Program-made: the position numbers and the translations under genes
In this document: positions 11,245 to 21,719 of the stretch, piece by piece
Position numbering within the stretch: the stretch's first letter is position 1
How the letters are laid out: each line of letters begins with the position of its first letter
Notes under the pieces: generated by a model
The model's input: the letters and a program-made list of their open reading frames with translations, nothing else
What the model was told of the DNA's origin: nothing
The model's database searches: none
NCBI GenBank assembly: GCA_006937955.1
Contig: SSNP01000010.1
Location: forward strand, 563,476 to 627,475
Direction of reading: 5' to 3'
DNA: 64,000 nucleotides
Source of the DNA: Pachypanchax playfairii
Taxonomy: Eukaryota > Chordata > Actinopteri > Cyprinodontiformes > Aplocheilidae

Positions 11245-12072
11245 TGTCATGTTATTAGGTTGGTAGCGAACTCTGAGGTGGACCCAAACTTCAGACACAC
11301 ACGCACGAGTCGAGCTGACAGTATAACAGTGTTTATTATTTAAAGTGGATACAGCAAGCAGGGAAATGACAACAGAGCTGGAGGTCCGGAACTGGAACGG
11401 CACGGGAGGAGATCTGAGAGCGGGGAGAGACAGGTTAGTGCTGGGTTGATACGAGGCTAATAGTGGGATCAGTGTGCGGGGCGCGTGCTCACAGACTTAC
11501 GGTCAGGTAGGGCAGGTGAGGTGAGGAGGAGAGACTGAGGATCCAGCAGTCGTGGTGGTGTTTCCAGAGGTGGATGAAGACAGTGCGGGTAATCCAGTGT
11601 GAGCTTGTTTCCAGGAGTCCAGGTGGAACAGGGGTGACAGCGGTGTGCGTTTGTTTCCGGACAGGTGCGGGAGATCCAGGAGGGGAACAGAGACAGACCA
11701 AGACCAGGAACAGGGAGACGGTCGTGCCAGACCACGACGGAATCAAGAGCCCTCCGGACGGCGCGGCCAGCGCAAGAGGAGGCGCTCGGGACAGGAACGA
11801 GGACTACGAGGAAAGGGAGGAAAAGCACAGGTAAGTAATCCACACACTAGTACGTTTCAATCACTATACTAATGCGGCCACACGTTACCACGTTAGACGG
11901 TGTAACAAACTGGCGTCTGTCTCCAGTTCCTCCTCTGGTTAAATACCCAGCCACAGAGGGCTGGGTAACGAGCCGCACCTGAATCCACTAATCACCTGCT
12001 GCCACGCCCTGCAAGGAGAGGTTAGTGCACAGAAAAACACAACACCACACACTCACTGCTGAGAGCCTGACA
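11245..12072 (-). repeat. Gypsy 3' LTR (828 bp)
   Basis: This is the 3' LTR in the sense of the element. On the minus strand a TATTTAA box lies at 11939-11945 and an AATAAA poly(A) signal at 11332-11337, which sets U3-R-U5 order. It is nearly identical to 16422-17263 and lacks two short insertions of that copy. Apparent long ORFs within it (e.g. 11469-11843) are proline/serine-rich and unconvincing. Confidence 0.93.
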
Positions 12073-12074
12073 GT

Positions 12075-12085
12075 ACCCCCCCCTA
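12075..12085 (-). promoter_or_regulatory. Polypurine tract of the Gypsy element
   Basis: On the minus strand, AG followed by eight G lies 3 bases upstream of the 3' LTR, the expected place for the plus-strand DNA primer. It overlaps the pol stop codon (12083-12085). Confidence 0.8.
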
Positions 12086-13567
12086 ACGGATGCCTCCTGG
12101 CATCCGACCCAAGGAACAGAGCAGACCTGCGGAGAGAAAACCTACACTAACGGGCCGGGAGGAGGACTGGGCTGGACGACTAGGGATGGAGGAGGTGGAG
12201 GAGGAGGAGTGAACCGGGATGGAGGAGGTGGAGGCGGAGGACCGTTCAAAGTCTGTGATGAGGGTCGGGTCGAGTATGAAGGACCGTGGGACCCAGGACC
12301 GCTCCTCGGGACCGTACCCCTCCCAGTCGACGAGGTACTGACGTCCACGACCCCGAGGGCGAACTCCCACGATCCGACGCACAGTGTATGCGGGATGTCC
12401 ATCGATGATGCGTGCGGGTGGGGGAGGTTCTTCAGTGCAGAGGGGACTGGTGTGGATGGGTTTAATTTGTGAGACGTGAAAGACAGGGTGGACACGGAGG
12501 AGAGAGGGGAGCTTCAGGCGGACTGTGGAGGGACTGATGACTGTTTCAATGGGATAAGGACCGAGGAACCGGGGTGCTAACTTACGGGAAGTGGCTTTGA
12601 ATGGAAAATCATGAGAGGATAACCAAACCTTTTGACCAGGAGTGTAAGTGGGAGCAGGAAGGAGCTTACGGTCTGCCCGAGTCTTGTTTTGGGCAGCCGT
12701 TCTCTGCAGGGCTTGTTTAGTACTCCGCCAGATTCTGTGGAGGTTGTGGATGTGGCGGCGGACTGAGGTGATTACAGGTTCGGGGTGTGACTCGGGCAGC
12801 AGTGACGGCTGAAACCCGTAGCAGACTTCAAAGGGGGATAAACCAGTGGCAGAGGAAACGTGAGTGTTGTGCGCATACTCGACCCAGGGAAGGTGACGGG
12901 AACTGGACGTGGGGTTCTGTGAGCACACGCACCGCAACTGATTTTCGACTTCCTGATTTAGACGTTCACACTGACCGTTAGACTGTGGGTGGAATCCTGA
13001 GGTGAGCTTGGGGTGAGCTCCCAGGGCGGCGCAGAAATCCCTCCAGACCCGAGAGATAAACTGGGGCCCTCTGTCGGACAGGATCTCCGTGGGGATTCCA
13101 TGGATGCGGAAGACGTGATGGATGAGAAGTCTGGCGGTCTCCTGTGCAGACAGGAGCTTGGACAACGAGATTAAATGACATGGCTTGGAGAACAGTGAGG
13201 ATGACAGACTTGCCTTGAGATGCTGGGAGACCTGTGACGAAGTCCAGCGATAGATGGGACCAGGGTCTGGAGGGGATGGAGAGAGGGTGCAGCAGGCCTG
13301 AGGGAGGCTGATGGGAGGACTTGTTCCGGGTGTATGCGGAGCAGGCGGCCACGAAGTCCTGGACATCCTTGTGCATAGACGGCCACCAGTAATACCTCCG
13401 GAGAAGGTCCACCGTCCGGCTGACACCGGGGTGACAGGCAAACCTGGAGGTATGGCCCCAGAGGATGACCTGGGGTCTGACGGCAGCGGGCACATAAGTC
13501 CTGTTGGGCGGTCCACCCCCGGGATCCGGTTCCTGCTGGAGGGCTGTGCGCACTGCGCGTTCCACAT
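12083..13567 (-). CDS. pol: Gypsy pol, second part: integrase core and chromodomain
   Basis: This frame carries genuine pol from about 13192 (residue 126); the N-terminal 125 codons are read out of the true frame. Integrase inserts the cDNA into host DNA. The second and third acidic residues of the DD35E triad are visible: D165 in SDRGPQF and E201 in NGQCERLN, 35 residues apart. A GPY/F module (FLGPYPIE) sits near 334-341. A chromodomain with aromatic residues (YLVDWEGYG, ERSWVP) spans about 394-441; in chromoviruses this domain steers integration to marked chromatin. The frame ends at TAG just before the 3' LTR, after a Ser/Pro-rich tail. It is out of frame with the first pol part, so translation would be interrupted. 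Confidence 0.88.
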   Translation of the reverse strand: MWNAQCAQPSSRNRIPGVDRPTGLMCPLPSDPRSSSGAIPPGLPVTPVSAGRWTFSGGITGGRLCTRMSRTSWPPAPHTPGTSPPISLPQACCTLSPSPPDPGPIYRWTSSQVSQHLKASLSSSLFSKPCHLISLSKLLSAQETARLLIHHVFRIHGIPTEILSDRGPQFISRVWRDFCAALGAHPKLTSGFHPQSNGQCERLNQEVENQLRCVCSQNPTSSSRHLPWVEYAHNTHVSSATGLSPFEVCYGFQPSLLPESHPEPVITSVRRHIHNLHRIWRSTKQALQRTAAQNKTRADRKLLPAPTYTPGQKVWLSSHDFPFKATSRKLAPRFLGPYPIETVISPSTVRLKLPSLLRVHPVFHVSQIKPIHTSPLCTEEPPPPARIIDGHPAYTVRRIVGVRPRGRGRQYLVDWEGYGPEERSWVPRSFILDPTLITDFERSSASTSSIPVHSSSSTSSIPSRPAQSSSRPVSVGFLSAGLLCSLGRMPGGIR

Positions 13568-15503
13568 CCCAGGTGACAGAGGCTACCACGCAGGAGGAGG
13601 GCAGGATGGGCGGCTGGTCCGGAGATGGATGGTCTGGCTGGTAGATCCGAGATAGGGCGTCTGGTTTCGTGTTTTTCGACCCCGGCCTGTAAGATATGGT
13701 GAGGTTAAATCTGGAAAAGAACAAAGACCATCTGAACTGACGAGGATTAAGTCTCTTGGCTGCCTGTATGTATTCTAAATTCTTATGGTCAGTCCAGATG
13801 AGAACAGGCTTTTCAGTTCCCTCCAACCAGTGACGCCACTCCTCCAAGGCCAGCTTTATGGCGTGGAGCTCTCTGTCACCTATGTCATAGTTCTGTTGGG
13901 TGGAGGTGAACCGCTTTGAGAAGTAGGCGCACGGGTGGAGTCTGCCGTCGGACCCCGTGCGTTGGGATAAGACTGCGCCCACCCCGACATCAGAGGCGTC
14001 TACTTCCATGATGAATTGGGCTGCAGGATCGGGGTGAGCGAGAACTGGGGCCTCAGTGAACCGTCGTTGCAGTTCCTTGAACGCCTCATCGGCCGCCTGA
14101 CTCCACTGAAATGACAGTTTGGTTGAGGTTAGAGAAGTGAGAGGTGCTGCAATAGTACTGAAACCTTTGATGAACCGGCGGTAGAAGTTAGCAAACCCCA
14201 GGAACCTCTGGAGCTCCTTCCGTGACCCAGGAGTAGGCCACTCTTCTACCGCCTTGGTTTTCACGGGGTCAGGCCGGATGTGTCCCCCCTCCAAGATGAA
14301 TCCCAAGAAGGTGACGGAGGGGGCGTGGAACTCACACTTCTCGGCCTTCACAAACAGCCGATTCTCCAGCAACCGCTGGAGAACCTGGCGAACATGGCGT
14401 TGATGGGACTGTGGATCAGAAGAGAAGATTAAAATGTCATCTAGATAAACGAACACAAAGTTATTAAGAAAGTCTCTTAACACGTCGTTTATCAGGTGCT
14501 GGAAGACTGCTGGGGCATTAGTAAGACCAAAAGGCATCACAAGATACTCAAAGTGCCCAATGTGAGTCTTAAATGCAGTCTTCCACTCATCTCCTTCCCT
14601 GATCCGAATTAGATGGTAGGCGTTATGTAAATCTAATTTGGTGAAGATTTTTCCTTTTTGGGCTGGTTCCAGAGCTGCTGATAGTAGTGGGAGTGAATAT
14701 TTGTTCTTTACTGTGATATTGTTTAGTCCCCTGTAGTCGATACAGGGTCGGAGGGATTTGTCCTTCTTCTCCACAAAGAAGAATCCCGCCCCCAGTGGAG
14801 AAGAGGAGGGCCGGATGATGCCTGCGCGGAGAGAGTCATTGATATATTCCTCCATTGCTTCTCTCTCGCTGCGTGACAGGCTGAAGAGCCGACCTGAGGG
14901 AAGTGGAGCTCTGGGCAACAGATCAATAGAGCAATCGTAAGGTCGATGGGGAGGCAGAGACAGAGCTTGTTGTTTACTGAACACCTGGGCTAAATCATGA
15001 TAGCAGGGGGGAACGTTAGTGATGTCGGGTGGAGTCTCCACGGACTCTTTACCTGTGGCACACCCCGGAAGTGCCGATTGTAAACAGTTCTTATGGCAGA
15101 ACTCACTCCAAGCGGCGATCTGATGATTGGTCCAGTTTAACTGAGGGTTGTGAAGGTTAAGCCAGGGGTATCCGAGGATGACAGGAGCTTCTGCAGAGAG
15201 AAATATGAGAAATGAAAGTAGTTCGGTATGGTTTCCAGAAACAGTGAGACATGCAGGTTCAGTGCTATAATGGATAGTAGTCATGGTGCTGCCGTCCAGT
15301 GCATTTACTTTCATAGGAACATCCAGTTTATTAACTTTTAATCCGCACTTTCGTGCCAAGTCAGGGTGCATGAGATTTTGCTCTGAGCCGGAATCAATGA
15401 ATACACAGCAGGAAATAGCAGGATTAGGGAGTTTCTGTACGGAGGCTGGGAGAGTTAAGCGGAGTTTATGATTGTCTGGGCCCGTCATGACCCCCACACT
15501 CAC
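12978..15503 (-). CDS. pol: Gypsy pol, first part: protease, RT, RNase H, integrase N-terminus
   Basis: 841 codons. The protease has FIDSGSE with catalytic Asp37. Reverse transcriptase has LDLHNAY (Asp291) and the catalytic YLDD box at 353-356. RNase H has DASDVGVGAVLSQ (Asp502), Glu545 and TDHKNLEYI (Asp572). The integrase zinc domain has His684, His691 and Cys721, but the fourth ligand is Tyr724 (CSAY). The first catalytic Asp of integrase is D754 in SLDFVTGLP. From about residue 771 (near nt 13193) the frame is wrong: roughly ten bases appear to be missing relative to the family, shifting integrase into the other ORF. The frame overlaps the end of gag by some 30 bases in the -1 frame; the nominal start is GTG, so normal expression would be as a gag-pol fusion by frameshifting (inference). 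Confidence 0.93.
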   Translation of the reverse strand: MSVGVMTGPDNHKLRLTLPASVQKLPNPAISCCVFIDSGSEQNLMHPDLARKCGLKVNKLDVPMKVNALDGSTMTTIHYSTEPACLTVSGNHTELLSFLIFLSAEAPVILGYPWLNLHNPQLNWTNHQIAAWSEFCHKNCLQSALPGCATGKESVETPPDITNVPPCYHDLAQVFSKQQALSLPPHRPYDCSIDLLPRAPLPSGRLFSLSRSEREAMEEYINDSLRAGIIRPSSSPLGAGFFFVEKKDKSLRPCIDYRGLNNITVKNKYSLPLLSAALEPAQKGKIFTKLDLHNAYHLIRIREGDEWKTAFKTHIGHFEYLVMPFGLTNAPAVFQHLINDVLRDFLNNFVFVYLDDILIFSSDPQSHQRHVRQVLQRLLENRLFVKAEKCEFHAPSVTFLGFILEGGHIRPDPVKTKAVEEWPTPGSRKELQRFLGFANFYRRFIKGFSTIAAPLTSLTSTKLSFQWSQAADEAFKELQRRFTEAPVLAHPDPAAQFIMEVDASDVGVGAVLSQRTGSDGRLHPCAYFSKRFTSTQQNYDIGDRELHAIKLALEEWRHWLEGTEKPVLIWTDHKNLEYIQAAKRLNPRQFRWSLFFSRFNLTISYRPGSKNTKPDALSRIYQPDHPSPDQPPILPSSCVVASVTWDVERAVRTALQQEPDPGGGPPNRTYVPAAVRPQVILWGHTSRFACHPGVSRTVDLLRRYYWWPSMHKDVQDFVAACSAYTRNKSSHQPPSGLLHPLSIPSRPWSHLSLDFVTGLPASQGKSVILTVLQAMSFNLVVQAPVCTGDRQTSHPSRLPHPWNPHGDPVRQRAPVYLSGLEGFLRRPGSSPQAHLRIPPTV

Positions 15504-16360
15504 TGACGGGCCTGGTCTTTTACTTTAAGTGGACAGTGACGTACCTGGTGGTTGGAGCCGGCGCAGTACATGCAGAGACCTGAAGCTAGGCGCCGCTGAC
15601 GCTCCTGTTGGGTTAAGCGAGCTCTCCCTAACTGCATGGGCTCAGGAGAAGGAGAGCGTTCAGTCGTCTGGCGCCGCCTAGTGTTCGGAGTGGGGCTTAC
15701 CCCGTGAGTTGAGGTGATGGTTCGTGTCCGGCGTCGAGCTCGGACTCGGTTGTCCAGGCGGATTGCCAGATTAATGAGCCCGTCCAGTGTCTTGGGCTCC
15801 TCGCGGCTGGCGATGTCGTCCTGGAGGCTCTCAGGAAGAGCGTTATGGAAGATGTTCCGGAGGGTTGAATCTGTCCAGTCCGTCCGAGCTGCTAAAGTTC
15901 GGAATTCCAGTTAGAAATCAGTCAGAGGCAGGCTACCAGGCCTGAGGGTGAGCAGCACCCGCATAGCATCCTCCTGTGTGCCCCCCTTGGAGAAGGTGAG
16001 TTTGAATGCCTCCAGGAACCCTGCATAGGGAGTCAGTTCAATGGGGTTAGTTTCCACAAATGCTTCTGCCCACCTTAATGCCTTGTCCTGGAGTAGTGAC
16101 AGCACATAAGACGTCTTGCTAGCGTCTGATCTAAAAGAGAGGGGAGCACGGTTAAAAACAATACGACATTGCATTAGGAATTCCTTGCAGTTCTTACGAT
16201 TTCCATTAAACGGGGTCGGTGCAGGCACCGGCACCTCACAGTGCGGGGTAAACTGAGGAACAGAGCTGCTGGGAACACGGGCAGCAAGATCTTTAAACTG
16301 ATGGCAGAGGTTCTGAATGTCAGTAGTGATGGCGGCTTGTTTCTCTGCGATTTCGGACAT
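15500..16360 (-). pseudogene. gag: Gypsy gag with premature stop
   Basis: Gag packages the element RNA. The first ATG in frame (16358-16360) gives MSEIAEKQAAITTDIQ. The middle has PFNGNRKNCKEFLMQC and SYVLSLLQDKALRWAEA, matching the retrotransposon gag/PEG10-like capsid family. An in-frame TAA at 15911-15913 (after LPLTDF) cuts the protein at about 150 residues. The same frame then stays open to TGA at 15500. A CCHC zinc knuckle (CMYC...H...C) lies in that downstream part at 15533-15574. One point mutation could account for the stop. Pol follows in the -1 frame. Confidence 0.88.
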
Positions 16361-16395
16361 GAACTGGTCGTGCAAGTGCGGTCTGAAGCTGGGTC

Positions 16396-16413
16396 TGAGT
16401 GTTCATTTGGCCA
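16396..16413 (-). promoter_or_regulatory. Possible primer-binding site
   Basis: On the minus strand the 5' LTR ends TGACA and is followed after 8 bases (GAACAAAC) by TGGCCAAATGAAC, where a tRNA-primed site starting TGG would be expected. The tRNA could not be identified from memory. Confidence 0.3.
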
Positions 16414-16421
16414 GTTTGTTC

Positions 16422-17263
16422 TGTCATGTTATTAGGTTGGTAGCGAACTCTGAGGTGGACCCAAACTTCAGACACACACGCATGAGTCGAGCTGACAGTA
16501 TAACAGTGTTTATTATTTACAGTGGATACAGCAAGCAGGGAAATGACAACAGAGCTGGAGGTCCGGAACTGGAACGGCACGGGAGGAGATCTGAGAGCGG
16601 GGAGAGACAGGTTAGTGCTGGGTTGATACGAGGCTGATAGTGGGATCAGTGTGCGGTGCACGGGGCGCGTGCTCACAGACTTACGGTCAGGTAGGGCAGG
16701 TGAGGTGAGGAGGAGAGACTGAGGATCCAGCAGTCGTGGTGGTGTTTCCAGAGGTGGATGAAGACAGTGCGGGTAATCTAGTGCGAGCTTGTTTCCAGGA
16801 GTCCAGGTGGAACAGGGGTGACAGCGGTGTGCGTTTGTTTCCGGACAGGTGCGGGAGATCCAGGAGGGGAACAGAGACAGACCAAGACCAGGAACAGGGA
16901 GACAGTCGTGCCAGACCACGACGGAATCAAGAGCCCTCCGGACGGCGCGGCAGACGGCCAGCGCAAGAGGAGGCGCTCAGGACAGGAACGAGGACTACGA
17001 GGAACGGGAGATAAAGCACAGGTAAGTAATCCACACACTAGTACGTTTCAACCACTATACTAATGCGGCCACACGTTACCACGTTAGACGGTGTAACAAA
17101 CTGGCGTCTGTCTCCAGTTCCTCCTCTGGTTAAATACCCAGCCACAGAGGGCTGGGTAACGAGCTGCACCTGGATCCACTAATCACCTGCTGCCACGCCC
17201 TGCAAGGAGAGGTTAGTGCACAGAAAAACACAACACCACACACTCACTGCTGAGAACCTGACA
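16422..17263 (-). repeat. Gypsy 5' LTR (842 bp)
   Basis: The promoter LTR of the element: TATTTAA box at 17130-17136 and AATAAA at 16509-16514 on the minus strand. It carries extra bases near 16655 and 16952 compared with the other LTR. It is followed by the right copy of the ATATC target duplication. Confidence 0.93.
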
Positions 17264-17268
17264 ATATC

Positions 17269-18020
17269 TGCTTTAAAGTGGTAGAGCTTTTAATAATAGG
17301 TGCATCAAGTATCATACTATGTTTTTTTCACCATCAACATAATGACATTACCAACAAAACATTTAACAAGGTACCCAGTCAGGAAATGCATCATGGATGT
17401 GGTTCAAAAACTCCTTGGGGCTGGAGCAGATGTGATCACTCATGCTCGTCTCTAGTGGTGCATTTACTGTCACTCGGGTACGTATATTTATATGCAAAAA
17501 TTGAGAAACTGTCAAAATGGAAAATCAGTCTTTTCTGAAAGGGAAGCAGTGTTTATGCAAGATATATATCAGCAGTAGCTGGTTCTATTTTCAAACAACT
17601 TGTTTGTCTCAAAGGCTATCTTTCTCAGTTCTGTCAACAAGTAGGCTCATGTGTGACAAAGCACACATTTTTCAGTGGCTTGAAAGTAAGCTTTAAATCA
17701 GTTCCCCAGAAAAGCAGATTCTTGGAATGTAAAAGAAGGTGACAAATAAAACTGAAAAATACATTACCAGGGAGATTCTAACAAAGATTTAATTATTTTT
17801 TCAAGAGGCGAGACATTAACTCTGTTAAATAATTCACTTCAAGTGCTGTTTGTGTCAATACTAGTTTCATCATTGCACCACTGTAGGTTTTTTTTTTCCT
17901 TACCAGTCTGCAGATATTCTTTCATTTGAGAGTCTGGATTTTCTACTTCTGTCATTACTACGTTCAAGATGTCTCATCACATGTACTCTGCTTTTCTAAG
18001 TTTTTTCTTTTTCAGAAATT
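17269..18020. other. No gene recognised
   Basis: AT-rich. A pyrimidine tract ending CAG at 18015 precedes the LINE fragment below. Nothing else supportable. Confidence 0.45.
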
Positions 18021-18029
18021 TATGTGCCT

Positions 18030-18317
18030 GGAGTGCTCAGATCACAACCTGGTTCATCTGCAGCCTGTGGGCAAACTCGTAGTAGAGAACCAGCTTTGAA
18101 ATGTACAGTGAAGAAATGGTCCGGGGAGACTGAAGAAGCTCTGAAGGTCTGTTTTGATTCCACTGTTTGGAAAAACCTCTGTGTTCCTCATGGGGAGGAC
18201 ATAGATAGCATCACAGACTACATCAACCTCAGTGTGGATAACATTGTGCCCATCATGAAGGTACAGTGTTTCCCCAACAAAAATCCCCAGATCAAAATTA
18301 AATTCCAGTCTTCCTAG
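18030..18317 (+). pseudogene. LINE fragment: end of endonuclease and linker to RT
   Basis: SDHNLVHLQPV at 18037 is the C-terminal Ser-Asp-His motif of an APE-type endonuclease. After a frameshift near 18095 the text continues KKWSGETEEALKVCFDS and DSITDYINLSVDNIVP, the linker usually seen before the RT domain in fish CR1/L2/Rex-type LINEs. It then stops at the reverse transcriptase. The 5' and 3' parts are missing. Confidence 0.6.
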
Positions 18318-18499
18318 TATTAAAGCAGTACTAAATAACTTTTAAAACTTTAAGCTACAATTTTGAAACTTGTCTAAGTGGATACTCACCAAAAAACATG
18401 TTCAACTTCATATTAAATATCACTCTCGACCCTCCGATGGCTTTACAATAGACTATACAATAACCTCCGTAATTCGGGTCTCAGTCGGAAGAGAAGTTT

Positions 18500-19150
18500 A
18501 CTTTCAATTATCTGAAGCGTAACGCTTGTACTTACCTTCCTGTTTCCTCCATCCTCCTGCCCAGATCCTCCCACGGGTCCTCCTGCCCAGATCCTCCCAC
18601 GGGTACTCTGATGCAGCTCCTCCTGAGTGGCTCTACCTCCCACAGTGGTTCCCTGCGCCGCGCCTCACCAAGCTCTCACATCCTGCACAGCTCCCACTCT
18701 GTGCCTCCGTCTCCGCCTGGTCCACCTCTGCTCCGGATCTCCATGCACCTGCTCCCACACAACATCAGCAATCTGTCCACCCTCTACCATCACACCACTC
18801 TGGATCTCATCACCTGGACTCACCACCGAACACACCACCACGCACGGACACCGCCTCCTCCGCTGGCACCGGCAGACTCTCTCCTGCTTCCCATTGACTG
18901 TAAGCCTGACAGAAAACAAACACACACACCAGCACCTTCTGTTCTCAACCTCTCACCAGTCCACTAACCTGTTCTCCTCCGTCTGCTTCTGATCTATCCC
19001 GAGCTGCTCCCTGGACCGAGCCCCAGCTCTCCTGGAAAAATCAGTTAACTGTTGTCATTTTCCCTGTCTTGCTGTATCTCCTCATCTGCATTTAAACTCT
19101 GTTTATACTTACCTTTGAGTCCATCTGAAGTCTGAGCTTGAAACTAGAGT
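18500..19150 (+). mobile_element. LTR-like fragment with tandem duplication
   Basis: C/T-rich sequence with proline/leucine-rich ORFs in all three plus frames, like the U5 part of fish Gypsy LTRs. It contains a 26-bp exact tandem duplication (18553-18578 and 18579-18604). Boundaries and target duplication were not found. An unrelated low-complexity region is possible. Confidence 0.3.
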
Positions 19151-20670
19151 TCTTCACAAACCCTGAAAACCAAGTCAGTTTCGCTCTCTTCAGCCAAACA
19201 AAACAAAAATTCTGCAGCAATATGACTTATTTTAATACAACAGTTAGCTTTAAAATGTAAAGATACATATGGACACACTGTAAAGCCTAAAATTTCACGT
19301 TAAAAAGCGTACTGGTTAAGGTTAGGGTAGTCGATGGGGGTTGCATATAGAATAGAATACGAAATATAGTGTTGTCTTCAATAATCGACCAATGCAGTCG
19401 TATTTGACATGAGGTCGGGCTGCTAAAACATGATATAGACTTTTTGTTAGCAAAGAAACAATTTGCTTTTCAATGTATACTGAACTTAACATTAATAGAG
19501 TGCTAATTAATGAAGCTCCATGAAGAGACACCTGTCGCTAATTCTTTTTAACTGAACAATATATGTTTTGTGTATTCACCGCTGTTTTTCAGTGAATAGA
19601 AGACGCATATTCACATTGAAGGCTGTTAAGTATTGAGCAAGTCACCATGAGTGAAAGCAAAAAGACATCCTTGGGATGGCAGAGACACCATAAAAAGATT
19701 TAAATTCAGGGGAAAAAAATACCCACAAGGATTATTTTTTTTCTAATGTCGTCAGGTCTTCAAGCTATGATGTCTCCTCTGTGTATTTGCCAAGTTAGCC
19801 CACTCACCCATATGACACAAATTATCTTAGTTTCTGCATTATATGCAACGCAGACTCTTACCCTGGAGCCATTAATTCAAAAAAGCTGTAATATAACACA
19901 CAGAAAAACAGCAGCCACACAGCCCTTAGTTTTGACTTTGCGTTTACAGCCTGACATTCTAATTCATCATGCTTCATTGCACTAAATGAAACACTGGCGC
20001 TGTCCTGTTTTGTATGGCGCCAAAGAAAAAAGGCCTTGATTTTCCGATTATACATGACAGCTCATGGCTCTAAAACTGACTCTTAGCAACGCCCTTATTT
20101 AGAAACCTATAAACGTCTTCACATATGGAGCTTGAGTGACTACGTTTTTTTTCCCCCAGGGTCTTCAAATAAAGATCAGCAACAAAATGCGTGAAGCAGT
20201 CTTGTTTTGAGGCTTTGCATCCAAAGATTTATGTTTTAACCCCCCTACAGGAAGATGCTTTGTACTCTGGTTATTTGTTAACTGGTTTGTTTGCAAAGCA
20301 AGATTGTGCAAAAACAAGTTACTCGATTCTAATGAATCTTGGTGAAGAAGTGAAACATGGCTGCAGGACAAACTCATCAAATTTTAGCACAGGCCTAGTT
20401 CGTTTTCTTCAAAATGGAATGAAAAGTATAGGCTTCTTGAGGGTTCTCTCAGTTAAATATCTGTTTAACCAAAAGCATAAAGAACAAAAACACATGTTCA
20501 TGTTCAAGACATACCATGTGATATACAGAAACTTCTTTTTTATTCATTTGTATTTTCCATCAGTGACTGAGCAGAGGAAAAGAGGAAATTCAACATTATA
20601 CAGTAGCCTGTTTATAATTGCAGTTTTTATATATGAAGCAAAGCTGATATTTTATCATTATCCTACCATC
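19151..20670. other. No gene recognised
   Basis: AT-rich. The 168-codon frame 20191-20697 has no motif, signal peptide or composition bias and runs into a repeat, so I take it as chance. Confidence 0.45.
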
Positions 20671-20674
20671 AGCA

Positions 20675-20890
20675 TGGCAAAGCCTTGGTCACAATGACCC
20701 ATACGAATGCAACGTGAGTACAAATCTCCTGTTTCCTTCAACACCTCGAGTTGGTGAACATGCCTGGAGGTGGGCACTGTTTCCTACAGGAAGTTGTTAC
20801 AGCTGTGGCATCAAAAACTAGATGAATCCTTAAAAATGAGGTAATTTTCAGCCGTACTCGCAGCAGAGTTCTTGCTCGGTTCATACAGGT
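20675..20890 (+). repeat. Unclassified repeat, copy A
   Basis: Matches 26810-26841 plus 27709-27840: shared GGTCACAA...GACCCATA, CAGGAAGTTG and GCAGCAGAGTTCTT blocks. The second copy is split by a solo LTR, so this one preserves the uninterrupted order. Identity unknown, possibly part of an LTR. Confidence 0.55.
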
Positions 20891-20977
20891 GTGTTGGAAC
20901 CTTCCTCTGGTCTACCAATGACGATGTTACAAATATTTTCATTGTAAGGTACGTGAAAGGCAATTTCAAGGCATTGT

Positions 20978-21330
20978 TGTCATGTTCCCATGCAAGGTTC
21001 GTGCAATTACCTTATCTGTCTCACCTGTCTTTTACCTGAACTGTTATTTATTGCACCTGTCCTTCCCCCTTACAAGGAGAGGATCTGCACCTGATCAGCA
21101 GCCAGTTTGATTCACCTTCACAGCATTCACAGACCAGTGCTACTCCTGAAAACCTAGTACCTCTGTTTTGGAATACCTACCTTTAAACCTGAATTGGACC
21201 TGACCTGCCCCATTGATTTTGGATGCATACTTGGATTTTAATTGACAGGGATTATTGGATTTGTTACCCAACACCAAACTCACCTCTGCCCCTGTCTGTT
21301 CGTCTCAACTAATGGCCGCATCGTAAGGGA
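20978..21330 (+). mobile_element. LTR-like fragment
   Basis: Begins TGTCATGTTCCCATGC and continues into C/T-rich sequence with repeated CACCTG motifs, as in fish Gypsy LTRs. No clean 3' end or target duplication. Confidence 0.3.
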
Positions 21331-21719
21331 TTGCTTTTTTTGTATTACGGATTTTAATTTTTAGATTACCCCTACTTGGAACAAGCATGCTGACATTGTG
21401 CATTTAGATATTGTGACTGGGTTTGAACTGTTTATTCTTTTCTTGAAGGAACTCTGCCACTGGAAATTAGCAGGTGCTACATCCGCTGCCTTCTAGTAGG
21501 ATCGCAAGCAGTTTTTTATCTACTGTCTTACAAACAGCAATTAAGCCATTACACATGCCCCAATCATTTGATGCACTGGAGTACTTTTACAAATTTAATT
21601 TATGTCAATACATTAATAACCCAAAGGCGAAATTAGAGAGAAAAGACTGTCAGTTGTCGAGTTCAAGAGGTTAAAGAGATAAAGAAAGTAGAGAAATCCA
21701 GAGTTAAACAAGATGCATT
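21331..21719. other. No gene recognised
   Basis: AT-rich; no motif found. Confidence 0.45.

Larger units (their letters stand above)
11245..17263 (-). mobile_element. Full-length Ty3/Gypsy chromovirus-type LTR retrotransposon
   Basis: The 6.0-kb element is flanked by a perfect 5-bp target duplication ATATC (11240-11244, 17264-17268). Both LTRs begin TGTCA and end TGACA on the plus strand. Coding runs right to left: gag with a CCHC knuckle, then protease, reverse transcriptase, RNase H, integrase and a C-terminal chromodomain, the order of Gypsy chromoviruses. By hand the two LTRs differ at about 15 positions plus two short indels, so the insertion is fairly young. Gag has an in-frame stop and pol a frameshift in integrase, so this copy should not be self-sufficient. 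Confidence 0.95.

Noticed and set aside
11469..11843. Stand-alone gene in the LTR
   Set aside because: Lies wholly inside the LTR, is low-complexity, and its reading frame is not constant among the four LTR copies; kept only as a low-interest finding.
13311..13655. Plus-strand frames across the Gypsy pol region
   Set aside because: Antisense shadows of the pol genes.
20191..20697. 168-codon open frame on the plus strand
   Set aside because: No motif, no promoter or splice context, and its end runs into a dispersed repeat.
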